Assembly (NCBI RefSeq): GCF_011634895.1
Contig: NZ_SIRR01000003.1
Location: forward strand, 186,001 to 250,000
Source: Rheinheimera pleomorphica
GTDB lineage: Bacteria > Pseudomonadota > Gammaproteobacteria > Enterobacterales > Alteromonadaceae
Direction of reading: 5' to 3'
DNA length: 64,000 nucleotides
This document shows, one piece after another, positions 17,090 through 25,270 of the stretch (positions are counted from its first letter, which is position 1; each line of letters opens with the position of its first letter). The position numbers were made by a program, and so were the translations under genes. The notes below the pieces were generated by a model. It saw only the letters and a list, made by a program, of their open reading frames with translations. It did no database searches and had not been told where the DNA came from.

Positions 17090-19210
17090 ATGCAAAAAAG
17101 TGCCATTGCGCTGCTGCTGTGCGGCAGCCTGTTAAGTACCGGCTTAGTCGCTGCAGAGCTGAGCGCCCCGCTGGCGGTGCAACAGCCTTACACGGTAACG
17201 TCGCCACACGGTGACAGACAAGACCCTTACTACTGGTTGCGTGACGACAGCCGTACCTCGCCGACAGTGCTGGATTACCTGCACCGTGAAAATGCTTATG
17301 TTGAGCAGTATGCCAAAGCGTATCAGCCGTTAACTGATAAGCTGACCAGCGAAATTATCGGTCGGATTAAGCAGGACGACAGCTCAGTACCTTACACCAA
17401 GGGCGATTACAGCTATTACAGTCGCTATGAAACCGGCAAAGAGTATCCGATTTACTTGCGTAAAGCGCTAAAAGATGGCACTGAGCAGGTTATGCTGGAT
17501 GTTAACGAGCTGGCAAAAGGCAAAAGCTATTACGCGGTGTCGAACTGGCAGGTAAGCCCGGATCAAAACTTTATTGCGTATATGGAAGATGACAGCGGCC
17601 GGCGTCAGTATGTGCTAAAAGTACGTGATTTACGCACCGGCCAGGATTTGCCCGATGTGTTAACAGGCTTATCGTCCAGCATCGCCTGGGCCAAAGACAG
17701 CAAAACGTTATATGTGGTTAAAAATGATCCTGTAACCCTGCTAAGCACCCAGGTACTGCAACATAAACTGGGGCAGGACCCGGCGACAGCCACTCTGGTG
17801 TATGAAGAAAAAGACAACAGCTTTTATATGGGCGTGGGCAACAGCACCGACGACAACTATGTCATCATCTACTCTAGCAGCACGGTATCCAGTGAAATGC
17901 AGGTGCAGGATGCCAGTAAGCCTGGCAGCAAATTTACCAGCCTGGCACCGCGCGAGCGCGATATAAAATACAGCGCTGATCACCTTGATGGCCGTTGGAT
18001 TATCCAAACCGACTGGCAGGCACCGAATTACCGTATGATGACGGTGGCTGCCGATAACATTGGCGATCGTAGCCAGTGGCAACCGCTTATCGCCCACAGT
18101 GACAGCGTGTTTATTCAGGGTTTTAAAGCATTTAAAGACTACCTGGCCATTAACGAACGTAGCGATGGCCTGCGTCGCATTAAAGTGATGCCGTGGAATG
18201 CGCCGGATAAAGCGTTTTACGTCGCCTCAGATGAAGCGGCTTATGTCGCCGGCTTTGAAGTCAATCCACAGCAAAACACCAATTTACTGCGCTACACCTA
18301 TACTTCGCTTACCACACCGGCCAGCGTGTTTGAACTGAATATGCAAACCGGTGAAAAAACATTACTGAAGCAAACGGAAGTACCGGGTGGTTTTGATAAA
18401 AACAACTACGTTACTGATCGGGTATGGGCTACCGCACGGGATGGTGTAAAGGTGCCAGTGTCGTTGCTGTATAAAAAAGACTTTAAGCGTGATGGCACAG
18501 CGCCGCTGTACCAGTATGCTTATGGCTCCTACGGCGCTTCAATGGATCCATCGTTTCGCTCAACGGTGTTATCGCTGGTAGACCGTGGCTTTGTGTTTGC
18601 TATTGCCCATATCCGCGGTGGTCAGGAAATGGGCCGGCACTGGTATGAAGATGGCAAGCTGATGCACAAAATTAATACCTTCAATGACTATATTGACGTC
18701 ACCGATTATCTGGTAGGCCAGGGCTATGCAGCCAAGGATAAAGTCTTTGGTATGGGCGGCAGTGCCGGTGGCTTGCTGATGGGCGCGGTGGCTAATATGG
18801 CTCCTGAGAAATACCGTGGTCTGGTAGCACACGTACCCTTTGTTGATGTTGTCACCACCATGCTGGATGAAAGTATACCGCTGACGACAAACGAGTTTGA
18901 CGAGTGGGGTAACCCAAAGCAGAAAGCCTATTACGACTATATGCTGTCATACTCGCCTTATGATCAGATAAGCAAACAGGACTACCCGGCCATGCTGGTC
19001 ACCACCGGTTTGCATGACTCACAGGTGCAGTATTTTGAACCGGCAAAATGGGTGGCTAAACTGCGCACTCATAAAACCGACAACAATCCATTACTGTTTA
19101 AAACCACAATGGAAGCCGGCCACGGCGGTAAATCTGGCCGCTTTGCCCGTCAGGCGCAAATAGCTGAAGAATATGCCTTTATTCTGAATTTGCTCGGCAT
19201 AAAGCAGTAA
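17090..19210 (+). CDS. Secreted oligopeptidase B-like peptidase (S9A family)
   Basis: A 706-residue prolyl-oligopeptidase-family enzyme with an N-terminal signal peptide (MQKSAIALLLCGSLLSTGLV, cleavage near AAE). Residues about 25-430 form the beta-propeller (start: DPYYWLRDD), the rest is the alpha/beta hydrolase domain. The triad is Ser558 in GMGGSAGGLL, Asp643 in TGLHDSQV and His678 in EAGHGGKSGR. The YGSYGASMDPSF and RGGQEMGRHWYEDGK segments are typical of oligopeptidase B, which cuts after basic residues in short peptides. Location in the periplasm is inferred from the signal peptide. Confidence 0.92.
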   Translation: MQKSAIALLLCGSLLSTGLVAAELSAPLAVQQPYTVTSPHGDRQDPYYWLRDDSRTSPTVLDYLHRENAYVEQYAKAYQPLTDKLTSEIIGRIKQDDSSVPYTKGDYSYYSRYETGKEYPIYLRKALKDGTEQVMLDVNELAKGKSYYAVSNWQVSPDQNFIAYMEDDSGRRQYVLKVRDLRTGQDLPDVLTGLSSSIAWAKDSKTLYVVKNDPVTLLSTQVLQHKLGQDPATATLVYEEKDNSFYMGVGNSTDDNYVIIYSSSTVSSEMQVQDASKPGSKFTSLAPRERDIKYSADHLDGRWIIQTDWQAPNYRMMTVAADNIGDRSQWQPLIAHSDSVFIQGFKAFKDYLAINERSDGLRRIKVMPWNAPDKAFYVASDEAAYVAGFEVNPQQNTNLLRYTYTSLTTPASVFELNMQTGEKTLLKQTEVPGGFDKNNYVTDRVWATARDGVKVPVSLLYKKDFKRDGTAPLYQYAYGSYGASMDPSFRSTVLSLVDRGFVFAIAHIRGGQEMGRHWYEDGKLMHKINTFNDYIDVTDYLVGQGYAAKDKVFGMGGSAGGLLMGAVANMAPEKYRGLVAHVPFVDVVTTMLDESIPLTTNEFDEWGNPKQKAYYDYMLSYSPYDQISKQDYPAMLVTTGLHDSQVQYFEPAKWVAKLRTHKTDNNPLLFKTTMEAGHGGKSGRFARQAQIAEEYAFILNLLGIKQ

Positions 19211-19231
19211 ATTACGCCAGTTTTACATGCT

Positions 19232-19258
19232 AAACCGGGTTAAACGCCCGGTTTTTTA
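19232..19258. terminator. Bidirectional terminator between convergent genes
   Basis: AAACCGGG and CCCGGTTT form an 8-bp stem with a 7-nt loop, followed by TTTT on the plus strand. It lies between the oligopeptidase stop and the stop of the convergent gene at 19256. Confidence 0.75.
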
Positions 19259-19885
19259 TTGCAGCTGTCGTACCAGAGCAGGCAGCAGTGGTTGCAAACT
19301 GGCATGAATAATATGGCACACAGTGAAATCAGCAACATGTAGCCTATTGATGTGCTGGATTTCCTGCTGCGCGGCTAAAAAACGCTCAGCGGTGCGGCTG
19401 TCCTCCAGCACGATGTCTACCCGGCCTTGCAGCATTAAACCAAAGGCTTGGGCGTCACTGTTCACCAGTACTCTTACACCGGCAAACTCCTGCTGTTCGG
19501 CCATTTTAAAACCGCGGATGTGGCTTATCAGTAAATCGTTGCGTTGTTGCCAGTTCATTAGTTTATCACTGCTTAAGCTGTAGGCATTTAACCGCAAAGT
19601 GTCCAGCACGGCCGGTACTACCAGTAACTCGGCATGGTCTTCATCCAATTGGCAGATACGAAATAAATCGGCATCAATTTCGCCATCTATTAGCAGCCGT
19701 AAGCGCCGCTTAGACGGCAATTCGATAAACTCCGGGCTAAAACCAAGTGCAGTGTAAGCTGATGCCAGTTTCAGCTGTAACTTTTGCCTGAGCTCTGAGT
19801 TACCCAGCGGCATACCAATACGCACCGGTTGTGCCAGTGTGTAGCTACAGATGAATAACAACAAAGCAAATGCAGATGGTCTCAC
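19256..19885 (-). CDS. Periplasmic solute-binding-like protein (PBP family 3-like)
   Basis: A 209-residue protein if translated from the GTG at 19885, which gives the signal peptide VRPSAFALLLFICSYTLAQ; an in-frame TTG lies 21 nt upstream. The mature part begins PVRIGMPLGNSELRQKL and has RLRLLIDGEIDADLFR and GRVDIVLEDSRTAERFLA, the typical layout of bacterial extracellular solute-binding proteins family 3 with a small, transporter-free form. No ABC transporter gene is adjacent, so it may serve as an orphan sensor or binding protein. Function is not known. Confidence 0.7.
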   Translation of the reverse strand: MRPSAFALLLFICSYTLAQPVRIGMPLGNSELRQKLQLKLASAYTALGFSPEFIELPSKRRLRLLIDGEIDADLFRICQLDEDHAELLVVPAVLDTLRLNAYSLSSDKLMNWQQRNDLLISHIRGFKMAEQQEFAGVRVLVNSDAQAFGLMLQGRVDIVLEDSRTAERFLAAQQEIQHINRLHVADFTVCHIIHASLQPLLPALVRQLQ

Positions 19886-20032
19886 ACAGCTATCCGGTGG
19901 CGGCAACTAAATACAGTATAGCCAAGCTGACAATTTCCCGAGCCGTAATGGCAGACTGCATAACAACTAATATAAACCGTCTTGTTTTAATGCTAGCCTG
20001 CAGCAGATGATTCTGTTTCTTAGGGCCTTTTA

Positions 20033-20893
20033 ATGTTCTACAGCCGTGCTGCGCTGCTAACCCTACTGGCACTTATTGCCTTTGCCGGTAATTCTATACT
20101 GTGCCGTATCGCTTTGGCCCATACCAATATTGACGCTGCCAGTTTTACCACTATCCGGCTGCTATCCGGTGCTGTGGTGTTATGGGTATTAGTGATGCTG
20201 CGTAACAGAAACCGCCATGACAGTATGAAAGTGAGAGGGCAGGGTAATTGGCTATCGGCACTGGCGTTGTTCGTTTATGCTGCTGGCTTTTCCTTGGCAT
20301 ATATACAACTAAATACCGGTATTGGTGCGTTGATCCTGTTTGGCGCGGTGCAAACCAGCATGATAGCCTTTGGCTTGTGGCGTGGTGAGCGTTTTACAAC
20401 AGCACAGTGGCTGGGTTTGCTACTGGCCTGCTCGGGGCTTATTGGGTTGTTATTACCCGGGCTGTCGGCACCACCTCTTACCGGCGCTATGCTGATGATT
20501 ACTGCTGGTATCGCCTGGGGCGTATATTCGTTACGCGGCAAGGGCGCCGGCGACCCGCTGCAGGTTACGGCCGGTAATTTCAGCCGCACGGTGCCGATGG
20601 CGTTGCTGCTAAGTTTGCTTTTACTTAACCGGGCGTCACTAGATAGCGCCGGCATTTACTATGCGCTGCTGTCCGGCGCTTTAACTTCAGGTGTCGGTTA
20701 CGCCATTTGGTACAGCGCTTTACCACTATTAAAAGCAACTACTGCTGCGACGGTGCAGTTAAGCGTGCCACTCTTGGCGGCGCTAGGTGGGGTAGTGCTA
20801 TTGCAAGAGCCGGTTACGTTACGTTTGCTGCTGGCAGCACTGGCGATTTTGGGCGGTATCGCGCTGGTGGTAGTGGTAAGGCGCCAAACCTAA
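20033..20893 (+). CDS. EamA/DMT family transporter
   Basis: A 286-residue inner-membrane protein with ten hydrophobic helices in two EamA repeats. Visible marks are FAGNSILCRIAL in the first helix, the helix pair ending in GALILFGAVQTSMIAFG, and in the second half GVYSLRGKGAGDPL, SGVGYAIWYSALPLLKATTAA and LQEPVTLRLLLAALAILGGI. The family exports amino acids or metabolites; the substrate is unknown. It is divergently transcribed from the solute-binding-like gene. Confidence 0.9.
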   Translation: MFYSRAALLTLLALIAFAGNSILCRIALAHTNIDAASFTTIRLLSGAVVLWVLVMLRNRNRHDSMKVRGQGNWLSALALFVYAAGFSLAYIQLNTGIGALILFGAVQTSMIAFGLWRGERFTTAQWLGLLLACSGLIGLLLPGLSAPPLTGAMLMITAGIAWGVYSLRGKGAGDPLQVTAGNFSRTVPMALLLSLLLLNRASLDSAGIYYALLSGALTSGVGYAIWYSALPLLKATTAATVQLSVPLLAALGGVVLLQEPVTLRLLLAALAILGGIALVVVVRRQT

Positions 20894-20974
20894 CCTGATA
20901 TACCACATTTCTTGTTATGTACTAATTCAATGTAGAACGGCCTTTAACGGGTTCCTCTCCTTTGACTGCACAAA

Positions 20975-20989
20975 TGACAATTATTTTCA
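20975..20989. promoter_or_regulatory. Fur box
   Basis: TGACAATTATTTTCA matches the 7-1-7 Fur consensus TGATAATNATTATCA with two mismatches, and the symmetry extends (AAATGA on the left, TCATTT on the right, 20972-20992). It stands about 50 nt upstream of a TonB-receptor-like remnant, as expected of an iron-regulated receptor promoter. Confidence 0.65.
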
Positions 20990-21036
20990 TTTGTGTAGTG
21001 TGCGTCTGTAAGGCGACAACTTTTAATCCCCACCTA

Positions 21037-21198
21037 ATGGAACGCACCATGCCTGGCATACACAACATGACGTATTTGGCAGTTTTGTTGGCGGTGCAGG
21101 CTGACAGTGCTAGAGACACCTTGAGCATCGAGCGGATCACCCTTACCGGTAGCGGTATAGTAGAAGTTGGTAATCTAATCCTGACCGGACGACTTTAA
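21037..21198 (+). pseudogene. N-terminal relic of a TonB-dependent siderophore receptor
   Basis: The frame reads MERTMPGIHNMTYLAVLLAV then QADSARDTLSIERITLTGSG and ends IVEVGNLILTGRL with a stop. A hydrophobic signal-like stretch followed by DTLSIERITLTG is exactly how TonB-dependent receptors begin (TonB box after the signal peptide), but the frame stops after 53 residues, before the plug. A Fur box stands upstream. I read it as the decayed 5' end of an iron-regulated receptor gene; a short independent peptide is less likely. Confidence 0.5.
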
Positions 21199-21210
21199 AG
21201 TAGTGCTGTA

Positions 21211-21576
21211 CTATAACGCTTGAACGCCTATTTCAGGGTTATTCGTTAACAGGCTGATTTTTTCGGCAAGATAAGCTTTAGTCGAGCAATCTTCATACTG
21301 AAAAATCATTTTATTTTTACCGAATATCGTTATGGTTTTTTCAGTAATATCCACATTGTCAATTGCTACCGCTGGAAGAAATGGGCTGTACCGGTAGTAG
21401 TATTTGTGATTTTTAAAGCTAAAGTAGGGTAAAAATTTAGCTGCTATTGCAATAATAACGGCTAAACAAAGTACTAAATAAACAAAGTCTGGATTAATAA
21501 CATAAGTTATTAGAGTCGGCAGAGGCAGAAAAATTGCCATATTCATTATGATGTTTGTATTAGAGCGAAGTCTCAT
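21211..21576 (-). CDS. Two-helix membrane protein, candidate bacteriocin immunity protein
   Basis: A 121-residue protein with two hydrophobic segments (about residues 10-25 and 30-48, including VYLVLCLAVIIAIAAKFL), a basic linker FKNHKYYYRY and a soluble C-terminal part of about 60 residues. GAGGA lies about 10 nt upstream of the ATG. It is AT-rich compared with its surroundings and lies directly downstream of two double-glycine bacteriocin-like genes on the same strand, the usual place of an immunity gene. No family recognised; the immunity role is inferred from size, topology and position. Confidence 0.6.
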   Translation of the reverse strand: MRLRSNTNIIMNMAIFLPLPTLITYVINPDFVYLVLCLAVIIAIAAKFLPYFSFKNHKYYYRYSPFLPAVAIDNVDITEKTITIFGKNKMIFQYEDCSTKAYLAEKISLLTNNPEIGVQAL

Positions 21577-21630
21577 TTCTATGCATCCTCACACGTTTAA
21601 AAGGGCAGCTCAATGCTGCCCGTCACATAT

Positions 21631-21849
21631 CTAATGTAATGCGTAAGATACCATGCCAGCAAGAAAACCTATGCCTCCGCCGATGATACCTCCGGCAATG
21701 GCCCCTACAGGACCAGCGCCAAAACCGCCTGCGGTTATACCAAAGCCACCACCTGAAATTGCACCAGCTGCTCCGGCGGCAACTAGATCTCGGGCATAAG
21801 TATTCCCGCCAGCAACATCAGATATCTCAATTGAAGTTAGTTCTTTCAT
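21631..21849 (-). CDS. Double-glycine-leader bacteriocin-like peptide B
   Basis: A 72-residue precursor. The leader MKELTSIEISDVAGG has the hydrophobic spacing and terminal Gly-Gly of leaders cut by peptidase-containing ABC exporters. The predicted mature 57-residue peptide is very rich in Gly and Ala and has several GxxxG repeats (AGAAGAISGGGFG, GGIIGGGIGFLAG), the helix-packing motif of two-peptide (class IIb) bacteriocins. GAGAGGAG precedes the ATG at 21849; the ATG at 21870 in the same frame is less likely. Forms a pair with the gene just upstream. Confidence 0.75.
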   Translation of the reverse strand: MKELTSIEISDVAGGNTYARDLVAAGAAGAISGGGFGITAGGFGAGPVGAIAGGIIGGGIGFLAGMVSYALH

Positions 21850-21869
21850 AAGTTCGACTCCTCTCAACA

Positions 21870-22085
21870 TTAATATAATGCCATTTTATACAAGGCGCCG
21901 ATCGCAGCCCCACCGCCAATTATGCCCATAGCAACCCAGCCGACAGGATTGCTTGCCAGGGCGATGTAACCGGCTGCTACTCCAGCACCACCCAAACCAC
22001 CGGCCAGGCCTCCGGAAATGCCATGCTCTGCAGTCCAGGCTCCACCAGAAATAATTTCTAGTTCATTTTTATTAATTTCTTTCAT
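21870..22085 (-). CDS. Double-glycine-leader bacteriocin-like peptide A
   Basis: A 71-residue precursor with leader MKEINKNELEIISGG ending in Gly-Gly, and a predicted mature peptide of 56 residues beginning AWTAEHGISGGLAGGLGGAG and including SNPVGWVAMGIIGGGAAIG. GxxxG motifs are present and the peptide has an amphipathic and aromatic-flanked character. TGGAGAT precedes the ATG. Its stop is 20 nt from the start of peptide B, so both are made from one transcript. No exporter or processing peptidase gene lies within the window. Confidence 0.75.
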   Translation of the reverse strand: MKEINKNELEIISGGAWTAEHGISGGLAGGLGGAGVAAGYIALASNPVGWVAMGIIGGGAAIGALYKMALY

Positions 22086-22399
22086 TTTTTATCTCCATCA
22101 GATTACTTTGTCAGATTCAGCAATTGTCTGACGGTGGTAATATAACTGGAAATTTATTGGCTAATGTACTGTTAAATATAACAGTTTAAGTTCTAGTGAG
22201 GCTGGGCAGTGAATTATCTGGGGTTGTGCTTTCAGGCGATAAAACCGTAACGGTTGAATACGGCTTTCGTTTGTCACTATGCATTACGATAATTAAGTAG
22301 TTTGGGATAAACAATACTTGAAAATTACCACAGCTGTTATCAATAAGAGGTTGTTTGTTATAACAAAAAACCTCTTACCATTGGTATGATTTTAGCTAA
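22086..22399. other. Intergenic region upstream of the bacteriocin pair
   Basis: About 310 nt without a gene. It is AT-rich and holds small inverted repeats: GTCAGA / TCTGAC around 22111-22133, ACTGTT / AACAGT around 22168-22185, and a 17-bp near-perfect repeat at 22344-22377. The bacteriocin promoter must be here, but I could not find a convincing -35/-10 pair on the minus strand. Confidence 0.5.
22344..22377. terminator. Long inverted repeat behind the S10 peptidase gene
   Basis: Two 17-nt arms (22344-22360 and 22361-22377), complementary except for one position, with no loop beyond the hairpin tip. The arms include AAGAGGTTGTTTG and the run TTTTTT on the minus strand. It lies about 23 nt after the stop of the minus-strand peptidase gene, so it may terminate that transcript before the bacteriocin genes. 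Confidence 0.55.
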
Positions 22400-23902
22400 T
22401 CAGTACTTTGCGGCTACACCCTCTGCTGGCAGGGCGTTTAAGATAAACTGACGTAAGTCTTCGTTAGATTTTTGCAGGTCTTCAGCGCGCAGGTACATCA
22501 TATGGCCGCTGCGGTAGCCTTTAAAACTTAAGCGGTGTTTCATTTTGCCGCTGGGGTCTAACTGCCACATATTGTATTTGCCATCAAAATAGTTGGTGGC
22601 GCCATCATAGTAGCCTGACTGAGTTAACACTTTTAAATAAGGGTTTTGTGCCATGGCCTGGCGCAGGTTTTCGCCGGTGTTGTCATCAGATCTGTCCCAC
22701 GGGTGCACCGGGCCAAACATATTGTATTTGATGTCGGTGTTGTAGTTTAACTCTGAGCGGATATAGTGGTTAATCGCCGGCGTAAACGAGTGCAGCCAGG
22801 AGGTCAGCTCGGCATTGTAGTCAGGTTTGTCACCGGCGTCGCGCTTGTCTATACCTAAATAGCGCGAGTCTAACCGGCCGACCGTCTGGCCACGGTCACG
22901 CAGCAGTTCTTTCCAGTAGTAGCTGGTAGGAATTTCCAGGTTATTTTGCAGTACCGCCTGAAGTGATAAACCGGAGTAGCTGGCGACTTGCTGCGCAATG
23001 CGCTGTTTTTCTTCGTCACTGATGGCATTGCCTTTAGCCAGTGCCGGCAGGTACTGGTTTAACGTAAACTGTTCTACTTCGGGCAGAATATCGTATAAGT
23101 CTTTTTGCTGTAGCGCGCTTGCCAGCTTGTTGTGATACCAGGCGGTAGCAGCAAAATACGGCAGACGGTTAGCGGCTTTTACCGGGCCATCGCGTGAGAT
23201 GCCTAAATCAGTAGGGGAAACCAAAACTACGCCGTTTAAGTACATCCACTGCTGGTTTTGTAGCGCCAGCGCCAGGCCGGAGACGCGGGTGGTGCCATAG
23301 CTTTCACCGATTAAAAATTTAGGTGATTGCCAACGTTCGTTACGCGTAACAAAGGTATTGATCCACTCGGCCAGGTATTTCACATCAGCATTCACGCCAA
23401 AGAACATCTTCTGCTGCTGATCTTTAGAGGGCATCTTGCCATCTTTACCTGGCAGCACGCGTGAGTAACCGGTATTCACCGGGTTTACAAACACAATGTC
23501 GGCCACGTCCAGCACTGAGTAGGGGTTGGTTTTTACGCCATAAGGCTGCAGCGGATAACCTTCGTCATCGACATTCAGCACTTTGGGGCCGGTGTAAGCC
23601 ACATGCATCCATACCGATGCTGAGCCCGGGCCACCATTAAACGAGATCAGTAGCGGCCGTTTGCTGCGATCTTTAATATCACTGCGCTGATAGTAGGTAT
23701 AAAACAAGGTGGCCGTCGGGTTGCCCTCATCATCCCACACTGGTTGGGTACCGGTAGTGGCGCTGTAACTAAAGCGTTTGCCATTTACTTCGGTTTTATG
23801 CTCGGTGACAACCTTGCTGTCAATTTCAATCTGCCGCTCTGAGGCCTGTAGCAGCGTGCTGCCAACGAGCAACAGCAGGGCAAAAGCTGTAGTAAGTTTC
23901 AT
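22400..23902 (-). CDS. Secreted serine carboxypeptidase (S10 family)
   Basis: A 500-residue peptidase with signal peptide MKLTTAFALLLLVGSTLLQA. Family marks are the oxyanion motif NGGPGSAS (89-96), catalytic Ser201 in GESYGTTR, and later YYDGATNYFDGKYN with the Asp and SGHMMYLR with the His of the triad. S10 enzymes remove C-terminal residues, mostly at acidic pH; bacterial members are periplasmic or secreted and help digest peptides, in line with the oligopeptidase B and M16 genes nearby. Confidence 0.93.
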   Translation of the reverse strand: MKLTTAFALLLLVGSTLLQASERQIEIDSKVVTEHKTEVNGKRFSYSATTGTQPVWDDEGNPTATLFYTYYQRSDIKDRSKRPLLISFNGGPGSASVWMHVAYTGPKVLNVDDEGYPLQPYGVKTNPYSVLDVADIVFVNPVNTGYSRVLPGKDGKMPSKDQQQKMFFGVNADVKYLAEWINTFVTRNERWQSPKFLIGESYGTTRVSGLALALQNQQWMYLNGVVLVSPTDLGISRDGPVKAANRLPYFAATAWYHNKLASALQQKDLYDILPEVEQFTLNQYLPALAKGNAISDEEKQRIAQQVASYSGLSLQAVLQNNLEIPTSYYWKELLRDRGQTVGRLDSRYLGIDKRDAGDKPDYNAELTSWLHSFTPAINHYIRSELNYNTDIKYNMFGPVHPWDRSDDNTGENLRQAMAQNPYLKVLTQSGYYDGATNYFDGKYNMWQLDPSGKMKHRLSFKGYRSGHMMYLRAEDLQKSNEDLRQFILNALPAEGVAAKY

Positions 23903-24046
23903 GGTTCCCCCGGTTAAGGTGCATTGTTATTGTCGCCTTCCTGTGTAACGCAAAAAACGAAAAAACACAAAAGGCTTGCGGCCAGCGGCCGGAAAAACGC
24001 TGCGGTTCTTACTCTAGTGAAAAGCTGACGCGAAACAGGTTAATAA

Positions 24047-24061
24047 TGCGAATTGTTATCA
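24047..24061. promoter_or_regulatory. Candidate Fur box upstream of the bacterioferritin pair
   Basis: TGCGAATTGTTATCA agrees with the 15-base Fur consensus in 12 positions. It lies about 100 nt upstream of the first bacterioferritin gene, a reasonable place for iron-dependent control, but the match is weaker than the site at 20975. Confidence 0.35.
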
Positions 24062-24158
24062 GTGGTATATTGTTGAATTTAAACATAATTTTGCCAATCA
24101 TGCGGTTATGGTCTACACTTGTCGGCACAATTTTGGCGACTAGAGCAAGGTTAGCGCA

Positions 24159-24632
24159 ATGAAAGGTCATCCACAGGTACTGTCAAAACTAAACGAAGTG
24201 CTGACAGCGGAATTAACCTCGATCAATCAGTATTTTTTACATGCCCGCATTTATAAAAACTGGGGCTTAAAGGCATTGAATGATGTGTGCTACAAAAAAT
24301 CGATTAAAGATATGAAGCAGGCTGATGAGCTGATTGAGCGTATTTTAATGCTGGAAGGGCTGCCCAATTTGCAGGCGCTGGGCAAATTACGCATTGGTGA
24401 AGATACACCGGAAATGCTGCAGTGCGATATGGATTTTCAGCTTGAGCAATTACCTTTGCTGCGCGCCACTATAGCCTTGTGTGAAGCTGAGCAGGATTAC
24501 GTTAGCCGCGACATACTGACCGAGATCCTGGAATACGAAGAAGAACATCTGGACTGGCTGGAAACCCAGCAGCATCAGATCAGCACTATGGGGCTGGCAA
24601 ATTACCTGCAGGCACAGCTGGGGAGCGAGTAA
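24159..24632 (+). CDS. bfr: Bacterioferritin, haem-binding subunit with degenerate ferroxidase centre
   Basis: A 157-residue bacterioferritin ([15 protein letters not shown]). Haem ligand Met52 is kept (KDMKQAD), while the usual ferroxidase ligands are changed: Glu51 to Asp, His54 to Gln, Glu94 to Gln, with Glu18, Glu127 and His130 kept. The neighbour has the reverse pattern, so the two probably build a mixed 24-mer: this subunit binds haem at the twofold interface and helps release iron. The next gene starts directly after the stop. Confidence 0.93.
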   Translation: MKGHPQVLSKLNEVLTAELTSINQYFLHARIYKNWGLKALNDVCYKKSIKDMKQADELIERILMLEGLPNLQALGKLRIGEDTPEMLQCDMDFQLEQLPLLRATIALCEAEQDYVSRDILTEILEYEEEHLDWLETQQHQISTMGLANYLQAQLGSE

Positions 24633-25100
24633 ATGAAAGGCAATAACACCATTATCGATGCGCTGAATGTGCTGCTGGCCAATGAGTTGGCGGCAATGGA
24701 TCAGTATTTTATTCACTCGCGCATGTACCACGACTGGGGCCTGCATAAGCTGTTTGAACGTATCGACCATGAGTTTGACGATGAAAAAGGCCACGCTTCT
24801 GCCTTGATTGAACGCATTATCTTTTTAGAAGGTGTGCCGGATATGAGTAAGCGTGACGCCATTCACGTTGGCCATGATGTACCCAGCATGCTGCAAAATG
24901 ACCTCAATGTGGAATACGCGGTACAAAAGCTGCTGAAGCAAACCATGGCCTTGTGTGAGCGTGAACAGGATTACGTGACCCGCGCTATGTTACAGCAGTT
25001 ACTGGACGACACTGAACAAGATCACGCCCACTGGCTGGAGCAACAGCTGAATCTGATTAAACTGCTGGGCCTGCCCAATTACCTGCAATCGCAGATGTGA
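24633..25100 (+). CDS. bfr: Bacterioferritin, ferroxidase subunit lacking the haem methionine
   Basis: A 155-residue bacterioferritin (MKGNNTIIDALNVLLANEL). Ferroxidase ligands Glu18, Glu51, His54 and Glu94 are present and the second pair appears as TEQDH (one residue longer than usual), but the haem-ligand position 52 is Lys (DDEKGH). It should oxidise Fe2+ in the shell of the mixed oligomer formed with the preceding subunit. Its ATG is adjacent to the preceding stop, without a gap. Confidence 0.93.
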   Translation: MKGNNTIIDALNVLLANELAAMDQYFIHSRMYHDWGLHKLFERIDHEFDDEKGHASALIERIIFLEGVPDMSKRDAIHVGHDVPSMLQNDLNVEYAVQKLLKQTMALCEREQDYVTRAMLQQLLDDTEQDHAHWLEQQLNLIKLLGLPNYLQSQM

Positions 25101-25122
25101 CAATCTAAGCGATGCCGTCTCT

Positions 25123-25155
25123 CAGTCACAGCAAGCTATAGTCTTGCTGTGACTG
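25123..25155 (+). terminator. Hairpin after the bacterioferritin pair
   Basis: Perfect 13-bp stem (CAGTCACAGCAAG with CTTGCTGTGACTG), 7-nt loop, 22 nt after the stop codon. There is no T-tract, so it may act as an RNA-stabilising or Rho-assisted end. Confidence 0.55.
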
Positions 25156-25270
25156 GCGCCGACACATTTTATTACAATCCTTTTACCTGTCTTACTGGTC
25201 TCAGCCCAGCCCTTTCATTACATTAGCCGTAATGAAAACATAGCAATTTTGTCTCTGCAGGTAGTCAAAA

